From: Podocnemis expansa
Lineage: Eukaryota > Chordata > Testudines > Podocnemididae
DNA length: 64,000 bases
Reading direction: 5' to 3'
Assembly (NCBI GenBank): GCA_007922195.1
Contig: ML682067.1
Location: 588,016 to 652,015, forward strand
The notes beneath the pieces are model-generated. The model did no database searches, was not told where the DNA came from, and was given only the letters and a program-made list of their open reading frames with translations. Position 1 is the first letter of the stretch. The number at the start of each line of letters is the position of its first letter. Below, piece by piece: positions 12,924 through 22,870 of the stretch. The position numbers were made by a program, and so were the translations under genes.

Positions 12924-13609
12924 CAATCAAGACGCACAGTTGCAACTGAAAGTGAGTTTGTTTTTAATAACTTGGAATTTATATGCACACATACCATGAA
13001 AGCCTTGGAAAATATCAATTCCATTAGCTTTATCTAAGTATTTTAAAGCCCACCTACCATGTACTCGAACCGACCAATCTCAGAATTTCTATACAAGAGC
13101 TGGTTGTTATATTTAATTAAAATGCACCTATCAAGACTTCTAGATGCACGAACCCTAACTGCAATAAAAATGGTTGGTTAGTGATGCTCTTTCGCAGGCA
13201 CGTGAAGTTACATGCTTACACCACAATTCTTCCCCCCCCAACAAAAAAGTCATTTCTTAAGTAGCATTTATGAGCCATTCCTTTAAAAAAAGCAAACAGC
13301 TGCATTTCAGTAAATGTTGCTGCACGGTGCAACTTTTGTCAATTCAGAACACAGTACCAGGAACACTGCACCGCCTCATTTCGTTTCTGTGAGGTACAAA
13401 ATTCGACAGTGTTTAGTCAAGCCACCGGGGGCTGTGTTTCTAAAATCCACCATACCTGACAATTGCGGGCTTGATTGGGTGAGGTTTTTAGGCACTGTTA
13501 TGTAGGAGGTCAGACTATCATAATTGCCCCTTTCCGTCTATGAATTCCCCATGCCTTTTTTTATCCTGGGACAAGAGCCAGGAGCCTCTCAAACATTAAA
13601 GGACTGCAG
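12924..13609. other. Upstream flank of the CpG island, nothing recognised
   Basis: This is mixed unique sequence with no supported gene. Base composition rises toward the GC-rich region that starts around 13.6 kb. Confidence 0.4.
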
Positions 13610-13749
13610 TGTCGTTCATTTACACTGGGAGCTCTTTCTGGGCAGGCGCCCTGCCTTCCTACCCCCTCCCGAGCGCTCAGCCCAGCTGAGGCACCCCACG
13701 GAGCTCACACAAACCGTGAGTTTCAAACCAAAAGGCGAGCCGGGCGAAG

Positions 13750-13780
13750 GATGAAGCCAGGAGGCCGAGCGAGGTAAGAT
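13750..13780 (+). other. Candidate plus-strand splice donor in the CpG island
   Basis: The sequence GCCGAGCGAG|GTAAGAT gives an excellent U1 donor match with the intron starting at 13774. An ATG 23 bases upstream (13751) opens only eight codons before the donor. The exon may therefore be 5' untranslated or part of a non-coding RNA. No acceptor can be assigned. Confidence 0.4.
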
Positions 13781-13797
13781 CCAGGGCGGTTTCAGGG

Positions 13798-13809
13798 CCT
13801 TACCCGAGG
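13798..13809 (-). other. Candidate minus-strand splice donor in the CpG island
   Basis: Read on the minus strand, CCTCGG|GTAAGG is a good donor with the intron starting at 13803 and running left. The exon upstream of it would contain the ATG at 14165 (minus strand), but that reading frame stops near 13866. If real, the exon is either untranslated at its end or spliced differently. Confidence 0.35.
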
Positions 13810-14155
13810 GGACAGCCGTGCGAGTGGAAAGGACGAGGCCTACGCTGGGAGGCTGGACTCTCCCCTCAGCCCAGGGGCGGGTGAGGGGAAGAGGGAGCCG
13901 CCAGACTAGGTGGGGCCCAGCTCACAAGGAGCCGGCGGCGCGGGCCGGGCCGGGAACTTTCTTCGGCGCCCGCGGCCGCCCCTGCCCCCCGCGCCACGCG
14001 CCGCCTCAACTTCCCGCTTCCGCCCCAACTTCGGGCCGGGCGCGGCGCGGCGCCGCTCGCTCCCCGCTCCAGCCGGCGGGCGGCAGCCGAGGCCGGGACT
14101 CGCGCGCCCTCCACCCCCCGCCGCAGGGGACGGGAGACGGCCGGTCTCGCCCGCT

Positions 14156-14168
14156 GCTCCGCCATGTT
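14156..14168 (-). promoter_or_regulatory. YY1-like box overlapping a possible start codon
   Basis: AACATGGCGGAGC on the minus strand fits the AAnATGGCG core bound by YY1, which in vertebrate CpG promoters often sits just downstream of the transcription start and can overlap the first ATG. The ATG here opens about 100 codons rich in Arg, Ala and Pro that match no family I recognise. Confidence 0.4.
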
Positions 14169-14723
14169 CCCGCCCTCGCCCGCTCTCCCTCCGCCGCGGG
14201 CCACCTGTCCCCGGCCGACGCGCCGCTGCCGCAACCGCCGCTCGCTCGCCCGGAGCCGGAGCGCCCCCTCCCCCACCGCCGCCGCCGCCCCTCAGCCCCG
14301 CGCCCGGCCTCCGCCTACCGGACGGCGCCCGCCGCTCCCCTCTCGCCTCCTCCCCGGCCGAGCCCGCTCCCACTGGCGATGCCGCTGCCTGCCTGGGCGA
14401 GGCTTGCAGCCGTCGTCGTGACGCGGACGCCGCTGCCGCACGCCGAGCCTCGCTCTGGTCTCGCCTCCCCAGCGCGCTCCGGGGCTGGCGGCGGGGGAGG
14501 CGACGCAGCGCGGGGAGGGGCGACCTCGCCGGCCGTCCTCGGCCTGCCGAGCTGCGCACGCGCGAGTCCCGAATCCCGAGGCCTTGAGAGCGCGGCCGCC
14601 GCGCTCCCCGTGTGGACGGAATCCTCCTCCCCCGCCCCGGTGGGCCCGGAGCGCCTGGGGTCCCCGCTCGCGTCCGCAGCCAGCCCTCGGCGGGAGCCGG
14701 GACTCCCCTCCGGACCTGAAATT

Positions 14724-15141
14724 AGGAGGGGGTGTTGGGGTGCTCGCTAAATTGGTGTAACACTGTTACTAGCTGACAGCTGGGGGGTCTTGGGAAATTC
14801 AGAGGGGGGCGTTGGGGTGTTCACTAAATAGGTGTAACAGTGTTACTAGCTGACAACTGGGGGTGTTGGGTGCTCACTGAATTGGTGTAACACTGTTACT
14901 AGCTGACAGCTGCAGGTAGTGGGAAATTCACGGGGTCTTGGGGTGCTTACTAAATTCCTGTAACTTACTAGCTGACAACTGAGGGGGTGTTGGTGTTGGG
15001 TGCTCACTAAATTGGTGTAACACTGTTACTAGCTGACAACTGGGGGGAGTNNNNNNNNNNTGTTCACTAAATAGGTGTAACACTGTTACTAGCTGACAAC
15101 TGGGGGGGTGTTGGGTGCTCACTAAATTGGTATAACACTAT
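14724..15141. repeat. Minisatellite array, left half
   Basis: Units of about 53-60 bp are built on TTACTAGCTGACAACTGGGG, then GGTGTTGGG, then TGCTCACTAAATTGGTGTAAC. Some units carry an extra 'GGGAAATTCAGAGG' segment, giving a longer variant. About seven units are visible, directly abutting the CpG island. The array is interrupted by an N gap and then by the hAT element that begins at 15142, and resumes at 17739. Confidence 0.9.
15051..15060. other. Assembly gap (10 N)
   Basis: Ten N bases lie inside the minisatellite. The fixed round size suggests a placeholder, so the number of repeat units here is unknown. Confidence 0.95.
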
Positions 15142-15219
15142 CAATGTTCCCTGTAAGCTGCGCCAGTGCGCGGTGGCGCAGCTGCCTCCGCTCACTGGCG
15201 CAGCAAGCACTGACCCCAG

Positions 15220-15770
15220 CGCAGAGCTGGGGTCGTGGCTGGCGGGGAGCAGAGGAGCCAGGGCCGGGGCTGGCGGGGAGCAGCGGGCAGCAGAAGCCGG
15301 GAGGAGAGGAGCCGGGGTCGGGGCTGGCGGGGAGCAGAAGCTGGGACCGGAGACGCTGGGGTTGGGGCTGGCAGGGGAGCAGAAGCTGGGATCGGAGACG
15401 CTGGGGTTGGGGCTGGCGGGGGAGCAGAAGCCGGGAGCGGCGGAGAGCGGCAGGCAACAGAAGCCGGGAGGAGAGGAGCCGGGGTCGGGGCTGGCAGGGA
15501 GCAGAAGCTGGGAGCAGCGGGGGAGCAGAAGCTGGGACCGGAGACGCCGGGGCTGGGGCTGGCGGGGAGCAGAAGCTGGGACCGGAGACGCTGGGGTTGG
15601 GGCTGGCGGGGGAGCAGAGGAGCTGGGGCTGGGGCTGGCGGGGAGCAGAAGCGGGGAGCGGAGGTGCTGGGTTGGGGGCTGGCGAGGAGCAGAAGAAGCG
15701 GGGAGCAGCGGGGGTCGGGGCTGGCGGGCAGCAGAAGCGGGGAGTGGAGCTGGGTTGAGGGCTCCCGGGC
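15220..15770. repeat. GC-rich minisatellite inside the hAT element
   Basis: Degenerate units of about 42-45 bp are built on GGGGCTGGCGGGGAGCAGAA followed by GCTGGGACCGGAGACGCTG. Roughly a dozen units are present. Because the unit length is often a multiple of three and stops are rare at this base composition, long open frames appear on both strands (up to 305 codons). They encode Gly/Ala/Glu-rich or Pro/Ser/Leu-rich repeats and are not credible genes. Confidence 0.9.
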
Positions 15771-15880
15771 TGGGAGCAGATTAGAAGCCCAGGATAAGCT
15801 CATGGCACGTGGGTGGGGGGGGGTGTTGATGTGTAAGGAAACGTCTTGTTTCCCTTTCAAGTCGTTGCTGCCCCATAGGT

Positions 15881-16075
15881 CAGTGGTTCCCAACGTTTTC
15901 TCTGCCATGGCACTCCTTGCTACCTTTAATTCATTTGAGGCACACTGCCATGTAGTTTCCGAATGAAGCCATATATTTTCATGAGCCAATGAGCCCATCC
16001 AGAGCGCTCTGAGTAGTTTTTCAAAAAAATTTGTGACACACCTGTGTGCTGTGACACAGTGGTGGGGAAACAGTG
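15881..16075. mobile_element. Short hAT-type element nested in the larger hAT
   Basis: It starts CAGTGGTTCCCAACG and ends GTGGGGAAACAGTG, with the internal phrases 'ATGGCACTCC', 'GAGGCACACTGCC' and 'TGTGACACACCTG' usual in this family. The flanks CCATAGGT and GGCTAGGT share their last five bases. It is non-coding. Confidence 0.6.
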
Positions 16076-16219
16076 GGCTAGGTAGACACAACACACACAT
16101 TCCACCCAAGATGCAGAATAAACACAGAGAACTATATAGAACCGTATGTTACTTTATTAACACCCAGCATTTCTACAGCACTTTCCATCCCAGGATCTCT
16201 CAATGGCTCACTATACTAG

Positions 16220-16570
16220 TCAATTTTAAAAGGGATAGCCGTGTTAGTCTAGTCCAGTGAAAAAACAACAAGGAGTTGTGTGGCACTTTAAGACTAACAG
16301 ATTTATTATTTGCATGAGCTTTCGTGGGAGAAGATCCCACTTCCTCAGATGCTTCGAAGATGGGTGAACTAACAGAAAGGAATGAAACTAAATGCAAGGG
16401 GGTGTATGACCTGATCCTATGTTTTACACCCCCTTGCATTTAGTTTCATTCCTTTCTGTAAGTTCACCCATCTTCGAAGCATCTGAGGAAGTGGGATCTT
16501 CTCCCACGAAAGCTCATGCAAATAATACATCTGTTAGTCTTAAAGTGCCACACAACTCCTTGTTGTTTTT
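16220..16570. mobile_element. Fold-back Penelope-type insertion with 12-bp target duplication
   Basis: Two arms of about 150 bp lie head to head around a centre near 16410, pairing from GTGTGGCACTTTAAGAC (left) to its complement near 16540 (right). The unit is flanked by TCACTATACTAG at 16208-16219 and at 16571-16582, so it arrived in one event with a 12-bp duplication. The left arm carries about 36 extra bases (16220-16256, including GGGATAGCCGTGTTAGTC) that the right arm lacks. The arms match the 3' untranslated region of the Penelope-like element at 55.83-55.97 kb over more than 70 bases. Inverted terminal repeats with a one-sided extension of this size are known for Penelope-like elements. 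The family assignment is inference from the shared sequence. Confidence 0.75.
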
Positions 16571-17222
16571 TCACTATACTAGGTATTCACACATGCTTGG
16601 CTCTGTGGTATCCGAGAGGCACACCCCACCTGTGCTCACATTCAAGTGAATGGCCCTGACAATACATTATAGGCAAACTACATGTGTCCTCCCATTTTGA
16701 TATCTTTACCAAGTGCCGTAAACAATGGCTTTAGAAGGAGGTGTCCCCTCCATGTATTTTTAGCACAGCTCTGTTTTCAGTTGCAAGCTGGTAAAGGAAA
16801 GTTCAAAGCTTGCAGACAAGAACAACACAAAACTGGTAGATGGGGATTGTAGCAGAGAGAGAAGGCAGCCTGATCTAAGTTTTTCAGTAAAGTGGAAAAA
16901 CTGTCATTGACCTTAATTAACATTAGCTCAAGTAATATATAGGCCTGAATCAGGGTGACTTCTTTTAGCTCAATGAGTGAGATCTAGTCAGAATTGGCAC
17001 ATTCATTAGGAATCTCTAAAAAATAATAGAATTGTATTGGCTATCTGTGATCATCAGCTCTTATCAGTGTAATTTCTTACGAATTTTCTTTATGTATTTT
17101 CACATCTTCTAAAGGTGAGCTGAAATTACAGACAACCAAAATGTTTGTTGTTCTGGAAAAGGTAATGGCTGGTACACTGAACACATGCTTAGATGTTTGT
17201 CACCTATACACTGACAGAAGAT

Positions 17223-17450
17223 AAGTTCCCATTCCTGGCCCAGTTGGTTGATATATGTGGTACGTTTCAAGCATCTAGTGCAGATGCTGAATGAGGCTTC
17301 AGTCTAATGAATAATATTAAGACAGAGCCTCATAACAGGTTGGATGTTTCTCATCTCGACATGCTAATGCGCATCAAGTCATATCTAAGTGCTGGATTGA
17401 AGGCTGACCTAGACTCTGTATATGCATTCTGGAAATGTGACAAAGACAGG
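17223..17450 (+). pseudogene. hAT transposase C-terminal fragment
   Basis: The reading frame running through KFPFLAQLVDICGTFQAS, then GFSLMNNIKTE, then the stretch ending SVYAFWKCDKDRR has the form of the C-terminal dimerisation region of hAT transposases, where a Ser-x-x-GFS..NNIKT-like segment is followed by a leucine-rich helix. An in-frame TGA (near 17294) stands just before GFSLMNN, at a position where family members usually have Arg, so it is probably a CGA-to-TGA change. No DDE core is recognisable upstream. The fragment lies close to the right end of the 15142-17738 element, in the orientation expected for its own gene. It cannot make an active transposase. Confidence 0.65.
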
Positions 17451-17738
17451 CGTCAAAAACTGAGGTGTAGAGGAGGCTTGATAGGCAGCATCATTGCTTC
17501 ATATTTGTTTAATAAAAATGTTAAACTAAAATACTGTGGTTTTCTTAATTTACTAAAGTTTGAACAAAAAGACATCTATACAACGTTCTCTCTCTAAGCT
17601 GGTGATGCAACTGAGCAAGTTACGGATGCACTTGGGGAGCTGATGGGCAGTGGCTCAGGGGCCCGATCCGGGCCCAGGAACTTGCTCAGCTGCATCCATA
17701 AGTTGCTCAGCTGCATCACCGGCTTAGAGGGAACATTG

Positions 17739-18175
17739 AACACTATTACTAGCTGACAACTGGGGGGAGTGTTGGGAAATTCAGACGGGGTGTTCACTAA
17801 ATAGGTGTAACACTGTTATTAGCTGACAACTGGGGGGTGTTGGGAGATTCAGAGGCGGGTGTTGGGGTGTTCACTAAATAGGTGTAACACTGTTACTAGC
17901 TGACAACTGGGGAGGGTGTTGGGGTGCTTACTAAATTTGTATAACTTACTAGCTGACAACTGGAGGGGTGTTGGAATGCTCACTAAATTGGTATAATACC
18001 GTTATTAGCTGACAACTGGGGGGTGTTGGGAAATTCACGGAGGTGTTGGGGTGCTCACTAAATTTGTATAACTTACTAGCTGACAGCTGGAGGGGTGTGG
18101 GGTGCTCGCTAAATTGGTATAACACTGTTACTAGTTGACAACTGGGCGGGCGTTGGGAAATTCAGAGGTCAGGGG
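17739..18175. repeat. Minisatellite array, right half
   Basis: This continues the array at 14724-15141 with the same unit (TTACTAGCTGACAACTGGGG...). About seven units are visible, with the short and long variants mixed. It is followed by a GC-rich tract (18180-18350) with short GCTGA and GGTGGG repeats and no gene. Confidence 0.9.
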
Positions 18176-18367
18176 TAACATGGGGGGGGTAGGGAAATCC
18201 ATGGGCTGGGCTGAGCTGAGCTGATGGCTGACTGGGAGGCGGGCGCAGGGAAGTGGTTGATCCCAGTATAGGCGGGGGGAAGTACAGGTGGGCCCAGGGT
18301 GGGTGCACTGGTGGGGGCTCCCAGGTGGGGGGTAGTACAGGTGTGTGGTTCTACCCTAAGCTATGCC

Positions 18368-18592
18368 AAGTTCCAAAGGGGCACCCATGTTAGTCTAGTT
18401 CAGCAAAAAAAAAAAAAAAGTAAGGAGTCCTATGGTACTTAAAGACTTAACAGATTTATTTATCTCATGAGCTTTCATAGGAGAAAATCCCACTTGCATC
18501 TTACAAAGTGAGATTTTCTCCCATGAAAGCTCATGCAATGAATAAATCAGTTAGTCTTTAAGTGCTACAGGACTCCTTGCTATTTTTACCCT
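18368..18592. repeat. Fold-back Penelope-type repeat, second copy
   Basis: The left arm begins AAGTTCCAAAGGGGCACCC and includes GTTAGTCTAGTTCAGC followed by an A run. The arms then pair around a centre near 18500 (GAGATTTTCTCCCATGAAAG against its complement). The left arm again has an extension of about 40 bases that the right arm (ending CTCCTTGCTATTTTTACC) lacks. A possible short duplication TACCCT lies at both edges but is too short to rely on. Confidence 0.65.
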
Positions 18593-18683
18593 GCATTACG
18601 TTTACTGTGGTAGACCCTTTTAGTATGTGTGGACGTAGAATCCAATAAAAGATACCTGTCTCAGCTTGGCTCTAGCATCTTTA

Positions 18684-18965
18684 AAAAACAAATAAGTAGT
18701 CCTGTGCCACTTAAAGACTAACAAATGTATTTATCACATGAGCTTTTGTGGAGATCATCACTGTGAGCCTCTGACAACATCCAGGACGGATAGCTGAGTT
18801 AATCTCAGCAAAACAAATAAGTCCTGTGTGGCACTTATAAAGACTAATACATTCATTAAAGTGTAAGCTTTTGTGGATACAACCCACTTAAGATGCACAA
18901 AAGCATATGCCTTAATAAATTTGTTAGTCTTTGTAAGTGCTGCATAGGACACTTTATTTGTTTTG
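18684..18965. repeat. Penelope-type repeats: one single arm and one diverged fold-back
   Basis: A partial left arm occupies about 18684-18750 (GTCCTGTGCCACTTAAAGAC...GAGCTTTTGTGG). A complete but diverged fold-back follows at about 18783-18965. Its left extension (GGATAGCTGAGTTAATCTCAG) matches the extension of the other copies, and its right arm ends near TTTATTTGTTTT without it. Confidence 0.6.
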
Positions 18966-21243
18966 AAATGTGCAGCTTGTCATGCTTTTGGAGTCTCACC
19001 AAATTGAACTGTGTTAGTGCATAGCTTCCAGCCTGTTGTCTGAGGAGTCAGTACTACTCTCTTACCCTTGACTTCCCCACTCTGGAGCTGAGGTATTCAG
19101 ATCAGTTTGTTCTTCTGGGGCATCTATCTTGCAAAAGAACTCAAAGCACTGATCGGGCAGGTCAAGTCCTATTACTGAGTCCAGTTCCTTCATCTATCCT
19201 TTAGGGAGGGTTTGCATAATCACAAATATTTCATGATTGGCACCTGTATGTTAGTGGTTGTTACGTACTGCCTGAGAGAGAGTGTTTGGGGAATGAAATA
19301 AAGCAAGATTTAGTCTTCCTGTGGTATTGCCATCAGAAACTGAAATATGATCAGGCTAACTCTCGGAACATTGGAACTGCTCTACTGGGCCAGCTCTGTG
19401 ATCTGTACAGTCTTGTATCCTGTCTCCATCTAAGGCAAGTACCATGTGTTTCAAAAAGAGGTGGAACATAGAGACCTGTGCATACACAAAAGTTGTATCC
19501 ACAGCTGATCCATGAGCTGTAAAAATGATCGGAATCTGCAGCTGCAGAGAAATCAGATACCCATGGATTTGCAGGGCTTTAGTGCAAGAAACCCCATGTA
19601 GGTAGATAAAAGAGAATCTGCTCCTTGCCAAGGTCTCCTCCTAATTCCTAACAGTTACAGACCACTTAAAACTGTGAAACTGGTTTAAATCCTAACCTCA
19701 ACCCAAGAAGAGCTCTTTAAAACCTGGGAGGACATGTAAAAAATTTAAATATGCATAGGTCCTTAATTCTTACCCACATTTGTAAAGTTCTTTGAGATCC
19801 TTGGGTAAGTGGTGTTACACACTTTCATTTCACACTGCCCCAAAACAGGGACCCATTAACTCTGCAGAGGTCTGACCTTTCTTGGGCTTTTTTCCTCTTT
19901 TTGTATTAGTTTTATGTTGAATAATATAAAATGCATTTTTTCTGAAAGTCACGTGCTCTCTTCTATTTGAATAAAAATTTATTTAAAGACTAAATATTAA
20001 GAAAAAATGATTATTTATGTCTATGGGAAATAGCAAGCAACTGGCTAATATGGTGTGCTCAGATAAAGGTCTTGCTTAGAGGAAGTCCAGCACGGAGTGT
20101 GTGAAATTGACAGGAAGTTGCAATGAGGTTGCTGGCAAAGGGAGTGGGTGTGGAGGAAGCACAGGCTTTTTCTTTGCAGCACAGAGATAGACAAGAAAAA
20201 GAATAACATTTCCCCAAATTGCTTGATAGTGGAAAAATATTTGGTATGCCAATTGAGTCCATATAACTCATGATAAATGCCTAGTAAATGTTATATCTCG
20301 GAGTGTCAGAGCTAAAATGCAGTCAAAAGAGCAGATGGATCTCGGCATTGTTGCCTGAGTTTGTGTTTAGTAATTGCGTGTGGTTATAGGCTTGTCAATG
20401 AATCTGATTAGAAGATAATTAGTCCCAAAATCAGCCGACACAGGTGCATAACAGGAATGCTTACAATGATTATTGAGTACATATTAGAATTACAGATCTT
20501 GTTCTAAAGACACATGTGCTGTCATTGATTTTCAAAGTTTTTTTCCTCAGGACCCACCCACACACCCACATCCACCCACCCACATACACATACACCCACA
20601 CCCACCCACACAGAACACCCTGGGTTAATTACTCACACCTTTCCTTAATGATCTGATAGAAAGATGTCTGGGCTTCTCAGTTCTAAAGTGGGTGGTGGAG
20701 AGCTAGACAGTGATAGAGAGCTAAGAGCTCTAAGGCTAAGATTAGTACTACAAACAATAGTAAGTATCAACTAAGAATAAAAGATTCTAAAAAAAAAATA
20801 CCTATCCTATTAATAAATATTCTATTAGTACTATTCTTACCAGAGGAAGGCACAAACACAAGCCACGAGCTAACATGGTTTGTTCCTTTTATAACATGAA
20901 CAATATAGGTCCTCAGTCTAAGTCCAAACTTGGCTTTTTTACTTACAAATTATTAAGGAACGCTTATCCTATAGGCTGGCAGGTTTGAATGACATATCCA
21001 TAGTCTTTCCAGGGAGTTTGCTCATCCTATCTTTGTCGTTTTTATGTGTTTCTATGGGTTTTGTGGTATGCCTATGAAGCTTAGTTGGGGGATAAACTGA
21101 GGCAGCCACCCCCCATCTTGATGCCTCCTGACTCATCTAGGTAAAGGTTATAACCATATATGCACCCTATCCTTTAAATTAACACATAATTACTTATTTG
21201 GGCCAAAGGTCCCAAACATATGTATGCTAGTGGCCTTAGCTTT
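18966..21243. other. Unique non-coding sequence
   Basis: No gene is recognisable. It includes a CCCACA/CACACC-rich simple repeat at 20553-20613. The open frames are short and without motif. Confidence 0.45.
20553..20613. repeat. (CCCACA)n-like simple repeat
   Basis: An impure run of CCCACA, CACCCA and CATACA units covers about 60 bases. Confidence 0.85.
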
Positions 21244-21251
21244 TTATAAAA

Positions 21252-21836
21252 CAGGGGTTGGCAGCCTTGGGGGGGGGGGGAGCAAGTCTCCTCCCCCCCA
21301 CTCATCTCTCTCATACCATGTGGCCAGGGTGTTTTGTGGCAGTGGTGGCAGCAGGGAGGTGGGCTGTGTGGGCTGTTTCTTGCTCTCCCACACTCTGCTG
21401 TGGTGGTGGCAGCATACATGGGGGGTATGTCCCCTGCTGGTCACCCATCACTGATGTGGGCCCAGCAATGCCCTGTCGCTGGCTGGAGCTTGCACAAATC
21501 AGGTGAGGGAGTAGGGGAGAGGCCGCCGCACAGTTCCTAGACAGGGGCATGACCTGGCCACTCAGCCTTTCGTGTCCTCCTCCATCCCAGCTTTGAATGC
21601 ATAGGGATCCATGAAGACCCCAGGAATGCAGGGGCCAGGCAGCCTTCCCTGCTGGCTTGAATGCTGGCTCCATGTAAGGCACTGCTAGAGCCCAGCCCAC
21701 TTGGGTGAAGGACGGGGCTGGAACGAGGCAGCAGTCACTATGCAGCCCTTCTTTGGGCTGGAAGCAGTAAAGTGTGCCATTCAAAATCATCCTGCATGCT
21801 ATCTTTGGCATGCGTGCAGTAGGTTGCTGACCCCTT
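21252..21836. mobile_element. hAT-type non-autonomous element
   Basis: It starts CAGGGGTTGGCAGCCTTGG and ends AGGTTGCTGACCCCTT, inverted copies with few mismatches. The 8-bp flanks TTATAAAA and TTATACAG match at six of eight. The interior is GC-rich and gives several overlapping open frames (up to 166 codons, minus strand) that have no transposase motif and are not supported as genes. Confidence 0.7.
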
Positions 21837-22079
21837 TTATACAGGATGTGGCCTGTAGGTATTTTGTATTACAGCTATAATACTTTAACATGAATCTATG
21901 ACCCTATTATAATAAAACAAATATTTAAATTTATAGAAAAAAGTATGTAAGTGCAAGCAAGTGGGCTAGTCCTATAGGCTACAGCATTAGATGGTCCATT
22001 TAGACCCAAGGCACCAGGAAAGTGAAACACAAGTTCTTATTTTCCTCTTTAAAAATATTCTTCTTCAGATCACTTAGTT

Positions 22080-22242
22080 CAAACTAACAGCCAGTTCTTA
22101 TTAATTCAAATTAAGCTCTCATGAAGTTGAATTATGAAATTTCTTAATTCAACTTAATGAAAGTCTAGTGTAGACAGGGGCTAATTTAGTTGGAATTAAG
22201 CCTCCTTAATTTGACCTAAATTGCCAGTGTAGACATAGCCTT
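22080..22242. mobile_element. MITE remnant with GTGTAGACATAGCC end
   Basis: The right end AGTGTAGACATAGCC is the complement of GGCTATGTCTACACT, the kind of terminus seen on the Harbinger-like copies here. The interior is made of AATTAAG/CTTAATT blocks in both orientations. The left end is not clear, so only a remnant is called. Confidence 0.5.
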
Positions 22243-22671
22243 GATGTTTTACAATGAAAACCCAGTACAGTACTTTGATAAAAAGCCATTGTAGATGACA
22301 GATATTTCAAAAGAGCTGAGATTGCAAGAAATCAAGTACATAGAGAGCTGGTTCTTTTTTCAGTCCTTTTTTCAAGGCAAAAAATAATTAATCAGGAAGA
22401 TGTTAGTTGCTAAATGAGAGAGACTTCCAGTGGTATATTTTAAATAAAATTATGTTTATGCTATTTCTTGGAACTATTATTTTCACAGTGCACATACTGA
22501 TAAAATATGAGAATACTTTGTCTCAGTATTGTCTTCTTTCTATTTGTATATATTTTGTCAGCTCCCTCAAAAATTCAATATATAGACAAAAAGAGCAATT
22601 GAAAGACTTCTCCACCCTCAGATTAAAAGAAACCCAAACCCCATGCATAGCTTTTCTCTGTGAGTTAAGTT
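22243..22671. other. Non-coding sequence, nothing recognised
   Basis: This is AT-rich sequence without a recognisable gene or repeat. The open frame at 22407-22685 has no known motif and runs into the CR1 tail. Confidence 0.4.
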
Positions 22672-22870
22672 CCATAGAATCATAGGGTTGGAAGGGACCT
22701 CATCAGGTCATCTAATCCAACCCCCTCCTAAAAGCAGGACTGCTCTCCCACTAAATCATCTCAGCCAGGGTTTTGTCTAACTGGGCCATAAATGTTTCCA
22801 AAGATGGAGATTCCACCACCTCCCTAGCTAACCCATTCCAGTGCTTCACCACCGTCGTAGGGAGCAGTTT
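22672..22870 (-). mobile_element. CR1 3' fragment
   Basis: ATAGAATCATAGGGTTGGAA and GGACCTCATCAGGTCATCTA are the complement of the conserved CR1 3' tail. The match continues through the last part of the RT reading frame to about 22870 (GCTTCACCACCGTCGTAGGG). The fragment is 5'-truncated, as most CR1 copies are. Confidence 0.85.

Larger units (their letters stand above)
13610..14740. promoter_or_regulatory. CpG island, probable (bidirectional) promoter
   Basis: About 1.1 kb is very GC-rich and dense in CpG, unlike the AT-rich sequence to its left. It holds many GGGCGG/CCGCCC boxes, no TATA box that I can find, and long overlapping open frames on both strands that result from base composition. 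A strong donor site faces right at 13774 (GAG|GTAAGAT) and another faces left at 13803 (CGG|GTAAGG), so a transcript could leave in either direction. An AACATGGCGGAGC box lies on the minus strand at 14156-14168. CpG islands of this kind in vertebrates usually mark promoters of widely expressed genes. Which gene this serves cannot be told, because no downstream exon is recognisable inside the window. Confidence 0.75.
15142..17738. mobile_element. hAT transposon, decayed, inserted in the minisatellite
   Basis: The left end CAATGTTCCCTGTAAGCTG and the right end GGCTTAGAGGGAACATTG are inverted repeats. The flanks AACACTAT (15134-15141 and 17739-17746) are a perfect 8-bp duplication of minisatellite sequence, so the whole 2.6-kb block is one insertion. 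Inside are a GC-rich minisatellite (15220-15770), a nested short hAT-type element (15881), a fold-back Penelope-type insertion (16220) and the C-terminal part of a hAT transposase on the plus strand (17223-17450). Next to the right end, 17582-17738 is itself partly palindromic (TAAGCTGGTGATGCAACTGA against its complement near 17708-17726). The rest of the transposase gene is missing or unrecognisable. Confidence 0.85.

Noticed and set aside
13818..14750. Long plus-strand open frame of 310 codons and overlapping frames on both strands in the CpG island
   Set aside because: GC-rich sequence has few stops, and frames are open on several strands and phases at once. The products are Arg/Pro/Ala-rich without any known domain.
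15144..16109. Several open frames of 200-305 codons over the GC-rich minisatellite
   Set aside because: They follow the tandem repeat in three phases and on both strands. Products are low-complexity repeats.
21311..21811. Minus-strand open frame of 166 codons
   Set aside because: It lies within a hAT-type short element and shows no recognisable domain. The base composition explains its length.
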